Assembly: GCA_036733285.1 (NCBI GenBank)
Contig: DAINAU010000225.1
Span: 1 to 6,093, forward strand
DNA length: 6,093 nt
Direction of reading: 5' to 3'
Origin: JAGOBX01 sp036733285
Lineage (GTDB): Bacteria > JAGOBX01
Below, piece by piece: positions 1 to 5,633 of the stretch. The notes beneath the pieces were generated by a model. The model did no database searches, was not told the origin of the DNA, and saw only the letters and a program-made list of their open reading frames with translations. The first letter of the stretch is position 1, and every line of letters begins with the position of its first letter. The position numbers and the translations under genes were made by a program.

Positions 1-206
1 CACGTCGTGGCGGCCGAAGTAATCGTTATTCCGCGCTCTTGCTCCTGAACCATCCAGTCCATCGTGGCGGTCCCTTCGTCCACTTCTCCGATTTTATACG
101 TTCTTCCCGTATAAAAAAGAATTCGTTCAGTCGTAGTGGTTTTTCCCGCGTCTATATGAGCGATTATACCTATATTTCTGACTTGTCTAATATCAAACTT
201 GCTCAT
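1..206 (-). CDS. fusA: Elongation factor G, N-terminal fragment (cut by window edge)
   Basis: EF-G is the cytoplasmic GTPase that drives tRNA and mRNA translocation on the ribosome and, with RRF, helps recycle ribosomes. Only the first 68 codons are present; the gene continues past base 1. The protein begins MSKFDIRQVRNIGIIAHIDA and shows the G1 P-loop AHIDAGKTT at residues 16-24. It then has the segment DEGTATMDWMVQEQERGITI at about 43-62, followed by TSAATT, the switch I (G2) region typical of EF-G. The ATG start at 206-204 fits the family N-terminus and has an AGAGGA ribosome binding site four bases upstream. It is the third gene of the rpsL-rpsG-fusA set, 73 bases after rpsG. LepA, RF3 and TetM-like proteins share the GTPase fold, but this exact sequence and the position after rpsG make EF-G by far the best call. 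Paralogous EF-G2 is unlikely at this locus. Confidence 0.97.
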   Translation of the reverse strand, partial: MSKFDIRQVRNIGIIAHIDAGKTTTTERILFYTGRTYKIGEVDEGTATMDWMVQEQERGITITSAATT

Positions 207-209
207 TTT

Positions 210-263
210 ATCCTCTTTAAATCATATCCTTTTTTAAACCGCATATAATCCAATAGAGGACTA
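210..263 (-). promoter_or_regulatory. Possible RNA structure in the rpsG-fusA spacer
   Basis: Two mutually exclusive pairings can be drawn in the 73-base spacer of the mRNA. One is a local hairpin, UAGUCC (263-258) with GGAUUA (251-246), six pairs including one G-U, with a six-base loop. The other pairs GUCCUCU (261-255) with AGAGGAU (216-210), seven pairs including one G-U, and would hide the fusA ribosome binding site. Both stems are short and the surroundings are AU-rich, so chance is a real possibility. This is inference from sequence alone; no known regulatory RNA family is recognised here. Confidence 0.25.
211..216 (-). promoter_or_regulatory. Ribosome binding site of fusA
   Basis: On the minus strand the sequence reads AAAGAGGATAAAATG. 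AGAGGA is a good Shine-Dalgarno match but sits only four bases from the ATG, which is tight. The same six bases are perfectly complementary to UCCUCU at 260-255 earlier in the same spacer (see the separate entry). Confidence 0.75.
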
Positions 264-279
264 CTTTTATCCTTATTTA

Positions 280-762
280 TTACCATTTATAATGAGCAAA
301 AGCTTTGTTCGCTTCCGCCATTTTAAATACGTCGGTTTTCTTTTTTATGCACGCGCCGGTGTTGTTATAAGCGTCTATTATTTCTCCAGCAAGTTTCGCC
401 GGCATGCTTTTTTCTTTGCGCGCCATCGAATATTCCCGCAGCCATCTGAATACTAACGCCTGTTTCCGTTCCGGTCTTATATCGGCTGGAACTTGATATG
501 TCGCGCCGCCAACTCTCCGCGAACGAACCTCTACCGAAGGTCTTATATTATCGCATGCTTTCTCAAATACTTCCAAAGAGTTCTCGTTTGTTTTCTCTTT
601 TATTATATCAAGCGATTTATAAATTACGTTTTCAGCGGTGCTCCGTTTTCCGTTCTTCTGCAAATGATTAATAAATTTTGTTATTAACAAACTATTGTAT
701 TTCGCATCAGGAAGCGCTCTTTTAACCTTTGTCGCTATACCCTTTTGTTTTCTTCGAGACAT
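280..762 (-). CDS. rpsG: 30S ribosomal protein S7
   Basis: S7 is a primary binder of the 3' domain of 16S rRNA. It nucleates assembly of the 30S head and lines the mRNA and tRNA exit-site region. The 160-residue protein is close to the usual bacterial length of about 156. It opens with MSRRKQKGIATKVKRALPDA, then has PDAKYNSLLITKFINHLQKN at 18-37, the family core RPSVEVRSRRVGGATYQVP and IRPERKQALVFRWL in the middle, and a near-invariant end, MAEANKAFAHYKW. The ATG start at 762-760 is preceded by GGAG about ten bases upstream. It lies 36 bases after rpsL and 73 before fusA, so it is almost certainly cotranscribed with both. In E. coli S7 represses this operon by binding the rpsL-rpsG junction; the junction here is too short and AU-rich for me to recognise an equivalent site. 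The length and motifs look intact, with no sign of frameshift. Confidence 0.98.
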   Translation of the reverse strand: MSRRKQKGIATKVKRALPDAKYNSLLITKFINHLQKNGKRSTAENVIYKSLDIIKEKTNENSLEVFEKACDNIRPSVEVRSRRVGGATYQVPADIRPERKQALVFRWLREYSMARKEKSMPAKLAGEIIDAYNNTGACIKKKTDVFKMAEANKAFAHYKW

Positions 763-772
763 AATTTTTTCA

Positions 773-776
773 CTCC
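773..776 (-). promoter_or_regulatory. Ribosome binding site of rpsG
   Basis: The minus strand reads TTGGAGTGAAAAAATTATG. GGAG lies ten bases before the ATG of rpsG, slightly longer than the optimum but the only purine-rich match in the 36-base rpsL-rpsG spacer. It supports the 762 start. Confidence 0.65.
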
Positions 777-798
777 AATTTTTCTTTTATTTTATCTT

Positions 799-1173
799 CT
801 ATTTTTTTGGCCGTTTAGCGCCGTATTTCGATCTTGCTTTTTTACGTTTTTCCACTCCGGTAGCGTCTAATGCTCCGCGAACTATATGGTATCTTACTCC
901 GGGCAAATCTTTAACTCTTCCGCCTCTTACAAGAACTACGGAATGTTCCTGCAGCGTGTGTCCTTCTCCGGGTATATACGCGGTAACTTCCACCCCGCTC
1001 GTCAGTCTCACGCGCGCCACTTTTCTTAATGCCGAATTCGGTTTTTTCGGAGTCGTCGTATAAACTCTTAAACATACCCCTCTGCGCTGCGGGCATTCTT
1101 TCAGCGCTTTGGCTAACTTCCTTTTTACTTTATCTTGTCTGCCCTGTTTTAATAGTTGATTAATCGTTGGCAA
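799..1173 (-). CDS. rpsL: 30S ribosomal protein S12 (TTG start)
   Basis: S12 sits at the decoding centre of the small subunit and influences accuracy and streptomycin response. At 124 residues it matches the E. coli length. Diagnostic stretches are CPQRRGVCLRVYTTTPKKPN (27-46), NSALRKVARVRLTSG (46-60), GEGHTLQEHSV (69-79) and VRGGRVKDLPGVRYH (82-96), ending RSKYGAKRPKK. Lys43 and Lys88, where streptomycin-resistance changes occur in other bacteria, are both wild type. Asp89, the residue modified by RimO in E. coli, is present. The start codon is TTG at 1173-1171: it gives the family N-terminus (M)PTINQLL, and the codon directly before it is TAA, so no upstream in-frame start can extend the protein. 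GGGGGT seven bases upstream is the likely ribosome binding site. It is the first gene behind the promoter in the rpoC-rpsL gap. Confidence 0.98.
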   Translation of the reverse strand: MPTINQLLKQGRQDKVKRKLAKALKECPQRRGVCLRVYTTTPKKPNSALRKVARVRLTSGVEVTAYIPGEGHTLQEHSVVLVRGGRVKDLPGVRYHIVRGALDATGVEKRKKARSKYGAKRPKK

Positions 1174-1180
1174 TTACCTT

Positions 1181-1186
1181 ACCCCC
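1181..1186 (-). promoter_or_regulatory. Ribosome binding site of rpsL
   Basis: The minus strand reads ATGGGGGTAAGGTAATTG. GGGGGT resembles the GGAGGT consensus with one G-U pair and has seven-base spacing to the TTG start. AAGG at 1180-1177 is a second, closer candidate. The site lies inside a four-codon micro-ORF (1188-1174, Met-Gly-Val-Arg-stop) that is in frame with rpsL and ends exactly where rpsL begins. Confidence 0.65.
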
Positions 1187-1207
1187 ATAACAAAAATAAT
1201 AGCGAAT

Positions 1208-1257
1208 ATTTTATATCTAAAAAAAATAAAGTCAATTTTTTTTTTGTTTTTTCTTTC
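1208..1257 (-). promoter_or_regulatory. Promoter for rpsL-rpsG-fusA with A-tract upstream element
   Basis: On the minus strand, TTGACT (1235-1230) matches five of six bases of the sigma-70 -35 consensus. It is followed after 16 bases by TAAAAT (1213-1208), five of six for the -10 box. An overlapping alternative -10, TATAAA at 1215-1210, would give a poor 14-base spacing. Directly upstream of the -35, A10 (1245-1236) and A6 (1252-1247) runs resemble an UP element bound by the alpha subunit C-terminal domains. Transcription would start near 1200, giving a leader of about 27 bases before the rpsL TTG. The site is in the short gap after rpoC, where no GC-rich terminator is seen, so it probably adds to readthrough from rpoBC. 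The spacer is very AT-rich, which raises the chance of fortuitous matches, but the position and combination are convincing. Confidence 0.7.
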
Positions 1258-1263
1258 TAATCC

Positions 1264-4200
1264 TTAATTTTCAACAAGTTGCGGCTCTGTTTCTGCGATT
1301 TTTTCAACCTCATTCCGCTCGAATTTCTCGATTTTTTCAATAATATTCTGCGCGGCAACGCCGGCTTTTCTGTATTTCCTCAATCCGGTTCCGCAGGTTA
1401 TCAAATGACCGATTATTACGTTTTCTTTTAATCCTTTCAACGTATCCACTTTGCTCGCTATCGCGGATTCCGTTAATACCTGGCGCGTTTCCTGGAATGA
1501 AGCCGCCGATACAAAACTGTCCGTTTCAAGCGACGCCCTTGTGATTCCCAGAAGTATCGGTCTTGCTTTGGCGGGTTTGCCTCCAATTTTTATCACGCGT
1601 TCGTTTTCCTTGTATAATTGCTGTTTGCTTACTTTCTGTTTTAATAAAAACTTGGTTTCGCCCGTTTCTATAACCTCGTATTTCCTTAACATTTGTCTGA
1701 TTATTACTTCAAAATGTTTATCGTTGATTTCAACGTTCTGACTGCAATATACTTCCTGAATTTCGCGTATTAAAAACGTGGCGAGTTCCTTTTCGCCTTT
1801 AACCCGCAATATATCGTGCGGATTTACCTGGCCGTCTATCAACTGGTCTCCGGCTTTTACCTGGTCCCCGCTGTGAACCTTTAAATGTCTGCCTACGGGA
1901 ACTTCGTATCTCTTTTCCATACCGTTCGGATTGGTTACCACTATTTCTCTTGTCAACGCGCCTTTTTTTCGTTCAGGCAGCGATACTTCTCCGTCTATTT
2001 CGCTTATTATGGCTCTGCCGGATTTTTTTATTCGCGCTTCAACAAGTTCCTCAACGCGCGGCAAACCGCCGGTTATATCCTTGGTTTTGCTTGTTTCGCT
2101 CGGTATTTTGGCTATTATATCTCCAGCCACCACTTTGTCTCCGTCATCGACTATTAAATGCGAATCATACGGCAAATCTATTTGAGTAAATACTCCGGCT
2201 TTTTTATCTTCAATTATGATGACCGGTTGAAGTTTTTTCTCCCTGTCCTCTATAATTTTTTTTATCATCATACCGGATACGTCATGCTCTTCTTTTACCG
2301 TTCTGCCCGGAACTATTTCTTCGTAAATAATTTTGCCTGATACTTCGGCGAGTATTGGTTCGTTATAAGGATCCGCTTCAGCTATCAAAGTATGAAGTTC
2401 TAGTATCTCGTCTTTTTGAACTCTTAATTTCGAACCGATTGGCAGAGGAACCTTATGATCTTCGCCTATTATCAATATCTTATTTTTTTCTTTATAATAT
2501 CTGATTATTCCAACCGCCGGAGCCGTGATTACTATGGATTTATCTTTGTTTTGAGCTATTACGTCTCCTTTGTTAACCCAAAAATCTTCCGGTTGAACCT
2601 GTTTAACGTCTTTAACAAGCGGTATTTCCGCAAGAATTTTCCTTACCGCCAAAAAATCGTCTCTAAAAACTATAATCTCTTTTTCTTTTTTTATAATATG
2701 TTTCGGAAGCTCTTCCACTATAACCGAATAATTTAATTTAATATCGTTGACTCCGCCTCCTGTGGCTACTCCTCCAAGATGGAAAGTTCTCATTGTAAGC
2801 TGAGTCCCGGGTTCTCCGATTGACTGCGCCGCCATTATTCCTACGGCTTCGCCGACTTCTACAAGCCTTCCGTTTGCGAGATTCTGTCCGTAACATTTTG
2901 CGCAAATTCCTTCTTCTTCTTCGCACGTCATTACCGACCTTATATCCACTCTTTCTATACCCGCTTTTTCAATGGCTTCCGCGGTTTCTTCGGTTAATAA
3001 TTCGTTCGCCTCTACAAGCGTTTCCCCTGTGCCGGGATGCGTTATCGTCTCTACGCTCACTCTGCCAACTATTCTCTGTTTCAACGTCTCAAGCTCTTTT
3101 TCGCCTTCTGAACTCTTCAACGCGGACACTGTTATTCCGTTTATCGTTCCGCAGTCGTAATTCCTTATTACAACGTCTTGAGCAACGTCAACCAGCCTTC
3201 TGGTTAAATATCCGGCGTTAGCGGTCTTTAACGCCGTATCCGCTAATCCTTTTCTCGCTCCGTTAGTGGAAATAAAATATTCAAGAACCGTCAATCCTTC
3301 TTTAAAACTCGCTTTTATCGGAAGCTCTATAATCTCGCCCGACGGTTTGGCCATTAATCCGCGCATTCCGGCAAGCTGTCTAATCTGGTCTACTGAACCG
3401 CGCGCTCCCGAATCAGCCATTAAAAACAGCGAATTGTTTCCCTGATCCACTTTTCCAAGATGGTCCATAACCACTTTCTTTATCTTATCAACCGAATTGG
3501 ACCAGATGCCTACTATTTGATTGTATCTTTCCTGATCCGTTATCTGACCGTTGAAAAATTGTTTTCTGACTTTAGTCTCCTGTTCCGTCGCTTTTTCTAT
3601 TATCTCTTTTTTCGCCGGTATCTCGATTAAATCGCCCAGTCCTATCGATATCCCGAGCATCGTAGAATAGTGATAACCGAGTTTTTTTAAACTGTCAAGC
3701 ATACGTATCGTTATATAAGCGCCCTTTTCTTTATAGAATCTGAAGATTATTTTACTCAAATTCTTCTTGCTTATTACATCGTTTATGTATTCTATTTCTT
3801 CGGGCAATTCTTCGTTTAGCAATACTCTGCCGACCGTGGTTTCAATGTATTTATCATAACCTTTCGGTTTGAAATATATCGGCGCATTAATTTCAATTTT
3901 CTTTTCGTCAAACGCTAAAATTATTTCCGCGCTTGAACTGAATTTTTTTATGGTTTTTTTATCCTCGACTTTCTTCGGCTCCCTTGAAAGACAATACAAT
4001 CCGAGTATTATATCCTGCGTCGGAGTCACTATCGGTTTTCCGCTTGCCGGAGATAAAATATTATTGGTCGACATCATAAGATGTTTCGCTTCGGTTTGAG
4101 CTATTTTCGATAAAGGAATATGAACCGCCATCTGGTCGCCGTCAAAATCAGCGTTAAACGCCACGCATACCAGCGGATGCAGACGTATGGCTTTGCCCTC

Positions 4201-5508
4201 TACCAATACTGGCATAAAAGCCTGTATTCCAAGTCTGTGAAGCGTCGGAGCTCGGTTTAAAAGCACCGGATGATTTTCTATAACTTCTTCGAGCACTTCC
4301 CACACTTTATCATCGTGGCTTTCAACCATTTTTTTCGCCGTTTTTATGTTATGAACTATATTTTTTTCCAAAAGTTTGTTCATTATAAAAGGTTTGAACA
4401 ATTCGAGCGCCATTAATTTTGGAAGACCGCATTGATTCATTTTAAGCTGAGGACCTATGACTATTACCGACCTGCCTGAATAATCCACGCGTTTTCCAAG
4501 CAGATTTTGACGAAACCGCCCTTGTTTCCCCTTTATTAATTCGCTTAAAGATTTCAATGGTCTGTTGCCTAAACCTCTGACTATTCTCCCGTGTCTTCCA
4601 TTGTCAAACAAGGCGTCAACAGCTTCCTGAAGCATTCTCTTTTCATTTCTAATTATTATTTCGGGAGCGTTGAGTTCAAGCAATCGTTTTAATCTGTTGT
4701 TTCTATTTATGATTCGTCTATATAAATCGTTTATGTCCGAAGTGGCGAATCTTCCGCCTTCAAGCTGAACCATCGGTCTTAATTCCGGCGGAATCACGGG
4801 AATATAATCGAGAATCATCCATTCCGGCAGATTATCGGAATCCGCGAATGAATTCACGACTTCAAGCCGTCTTAACATATTCTTGCGTTTCTGCTGCGAT
4901 TTTGTCGTCTGAATATCGTCTCTCAAATTTTTCTGCAGTTCTTTTATCTTCACTTCTTTAAGCATTTTCTTTATGGCTTCAGCGCCCATCATCGCTTCAA
5001 AATTCTTTCCGTATTTATCTCTAAGTTCTCTGAGTTTGTCTTCAGTCAGCAAATCGCCTATTCTCAATTCCGCTTCGCAAGCCCCGATAACTTCCGTAAC
5101 GACATAACTCTGATAATATAATATTTTTTCCAAATCTTTGGGACGCATATCGAGTATCATGCAAATAACCGAAGGCGAACCTTTGAAAAACCATATATGC
5201 GACACCGGCGTTACAAGAGCTATATGCCCCATCCGTTCGCGCCTTACTTTTGAATGAGTAACCTCTACTTTGCATCTGTCGCATACCACGCCTTTGTATC
5301 TTATGCTTTTATAATTTCCGCACGAACACTCCCAATCCTTAGTTGGTCCGAATATCCTTTCGCAAAACAGACTCTGAGGTTCCGGTTTCAATGTTCTGTA
5401 ATTTATTGTCTCAGGTTTTGTAACCTGTCCGTTCGAGCGTTCTTTTATATAATCAGGGGACGCTAATCCGACTTTTATGCTTGCAAATTCTTTAAATTTT
5501 TCTTCCAT
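1264..5508 (-). CDS. rpoC: DNA-directed RNA polymerase subunit beta'
   Basis: Beta' forms the clamp and half of the active-site cleft of RNA polymerase with alpha, beta, omega and sigma. The 1414-residue protein is complete and similar in length to the E. coli one (1407). The N-terminal zinc site is C61, C63, C76 and C79. The sigma-binding clamp helices lie near 255-300 (RFATSDINDLYRRIINRNNR), and KGKQGRFRQNLLGKRVDYSG follows at 326-345. The catalytic loop NADFDGD is at 452-458, with D454, D456 and D458 holding the magnesium ion. The secondary-channel coiled coil is near 630-680. The bridge helix is within 735-782 (TNGARKGLADTALKTANAGY), and the second zinc site is C786, C862, C869 and C872. 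The trigger loop around 886-912 includes M906, R907 and H910. A large insertion (about 916-1144) then precedes DITGGLPRVEELVEAR, as in E. coli SI3. The ATG at 5508 matches the family start, with AAGGGAG 12 bases upstream. Two normally conserved C-terminal motifs are altered, to VYCSQNV (1253-1259) and LITCGTG (1369-1375). Confidence 0.99.
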   Translation of the reverse strand: MEEKFKEFASIKVGLASPDYIKERSNGQVTKPETINYRTLKPEPQSLFCERIFGPTKDWECSCGNYKSIRYKGVVCDRCKVEVTHSKVRRERMGHIALVTPVSHIWFFKGSPSVICMILDMRPKDLEKILYYQSYVVTEVIGACEAELRIGDLLTEDKLRELRDKYGKNFEAMMGAEAIKKMLKEVKIKELQKNLRDDIQTTKSQQKRKNMLRRLEVVNSFADSDNLPEWMILDYIPVIPPELRPMVQLEGGRFATSDINDLYRRIINRNNRLKRLLELNAPEIIIRNEKRMLQEAVDALFDNGRHGRIVRGLGNRPLKSLSELIKGKQGRFRQNLLGKRVDYSGRSVIVIGPQLKMNQCGLPKLMALELFKPFIMNKLLEKNIVHNIKTAKKMVESHDDKVWEVLEEVIENHPVLLNRAPTLHRLGIQAFMPVLVEGKAIRLHPLVCVAFNADFDGDQMAVHIPLSKIAQTEAKHLMMSTNNILSPASGKPIVTPTQDIILGLYCLSREPKKVEDKKTIKKFSSSAEIILAFDEKKIEINAPIYFKPKGYDKYIETTVGRVLLNEELPEEIEYINDVISKKNLSKIIFRFYKEKGAYITIRMLDSLKKLGYHYSTMLGISIGLGDLIEIPAKKEIIEKATEQETKVRKQFFNGQITDQERYNQIVGIWSNSVDKIKKVVMDHLGKVDQGNNSLFLMADSGARGSVDQIRQLAGMRGLMAKPSGEIIELPIKASFKEGLTVLEYFISTNGARKGLADTALKTANAGYLTRRLVDVAQDVVIRNYDCGTINGITVSALKSSEGEKELETLKQRIVGRVSVETITHPGTGETLVEANELLTEETAEAIEKAGIERVDIRSVMTCEEEEGICAKCYGQNLANGRLVEVGEAVGIMAAQSIGEPGTQLTMRTFHLGGVATGGGVNDIKLNYSVIVEELPKHIIKKEKEIIVFRDDFLAVRKILAEIPLVKDVKQVQPEDFWVNKGDVIAQNKDKSIVITAPAVGIIRYYKEKNKILIIGEDHKVPLPIGSKLRVQKDEILELHTLIAEADPYNEPILAEVSGKIIYEEIVPGRTVKEEHDVSGMMIKKIIEDREKKLQPVIIIEDKKAGVFTQIDLPYDSHLIVDDGDKVVAGDIIAKIPSETSKTKDITGGLPRVEELVEARIKKSGRAIISEIDGEVSLPERKKGALTREIVVTNPNGMEKRYEVPVGRHLKVHSGDQVKAGDQLIDGQVNPHDILRVKGEKELATFLIREIQEVYCSQNVEINDKHFEVIIRQMLRKYEVIETGETKFLLKQKVSKQQLYKENERVIKIGGKPAKARPILLGITRASLETDSFVSAASFQETRQVLTESAIASKVDTLKGLKENVIIGHLITCGTGLRKYRKAGVAAQNIIEKIEKFERNEVEKIAETEPQLVEN
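2077..2763 (-). other. Trigger-loop insertion domain within RpoC (SI3-like)
   Basis: Residues of about 916-1144 of beta' interrupt the trigger loop between TFHLGGVAT and DITGGLPRV. The roughly 229 residues are rich in beta-branched and glycine residues, with repeated patterns such as VNKGDVIAQN, VQKDEILE and DDGDKVVAGDIIAKIP. These patterns suggest tandem sandwich-barrel-hybrid (lipoyl/barrel-like) modules, as found in E. coli SI3. In E. coli this region influences pausing and transcript cleavage; whether it does so here is inference. The insertion is shared by many Gram-negative phyla and absent from Firmicutes such as Bacillus, so it helps place the organism. Boundaries are approximate, set by comparison with remembered E. 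coli motifs. Confidence 0.8.
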
Positions 5509-5520
5509 AATTTTCTTTTT

Positions 5521-5527
5521 CTCCCTT
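5521..5527 (-). promoter_or_regulatory. Ribosome binding site of rpoC
   Basis: The minus strand reads AAGGGAGAAAAAGAAAATTATG. AAGGGAG is a good match to the 16S rRNA tail but lies 12 bases from the ATG, longer than usual. No better start codon lies closer, and the protein N-terminus fits the family at this ATG. Confidence 0.6.
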
Positions 5528-5572
5528 CAGTTTTAAAAAGGATTTTTTAATAATCGCCTTGCGGTTGAATCT

Positions 5573-5588
5573 GTCCGGAAACCCGGAC
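5573..5588 (-). other. Hairpin in the rpoB-rpoC spacer
   Basis: GTCCGG and CCGGAC form a perfect six-pair GC-rich stem around a four-base loop in the 125-base rpoB-rpoC gap. No U-run follows directly in the transcript, so it does not look like an intrinsic terminator. A third copy of the core, TCCGGAA at 5626-5620 just after the rpoB stop, could pair with TTCCGGA (5580-5574) instead and open this hairpin. A second, AU-only stem (5533-5539 with 5544-5550) lies nearer rpoC. A role as an RNase processing site or stabiliser between the two cistrons is possible but only inferred. No promoter matching consensus was seen in this spacer. Confidence 0.45.
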
Positions 5589-5633
5589 GACATCAGCAAT
5601 TCTCAATTATCCGCCTCTATTCCGGATTTTTTG

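Noticed and set aside
39..248. Open plus-strand frame opposite the fusA start
   Set aside because: The minus strand encodes unmistakable EF-G here, including the P-loop; the plus frame has no recognisable domain.
1038..1047. S12 residue at Lys43 checked as a possible streptomycin-resistance variant
   Set aside because: The TTTPKKPNSALRK stretch is wild type, and Lys88 is also wild type, so no known resistance change is present in rpsL.
695..1063. Open plus-strand frame opposite rpsL and the rpsG start
   Set aside because: It overlaps two certain ribosomal protein genes on the other strand and the Phe-rich stretch comes from the AT-rich spacer.
1219..1252. A-run followed by U-run in the transcript after rpoC as a possible intrinsic terminator
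   Set aside because: Any stem would be entirely A-U with no GC core, which is too weak for a normal terminator. The same bases are better explained as a promoter with upstream A-tracts.
2820..3221. Open plus-strand frame of 133 codons opposite rpoC
   Set aside because: It is antisense to the bridge-helix and second zinc-site region of RpoC, has an odd Leu/Arg/Ser-rich composition and matches no family I know; it is a shadow of the real gene. The other plus-strand frames opposite rpoC were rejected on the same grounds.
5533..5550. TTAAAAA/TTTTTAA inverted repeat before rpoC
   Set aside because: It is a seven-pair A-U-only stem in an AT-rich spacer and is likely to occur by chance; it is mentioned in the spacer hairpin entry only.
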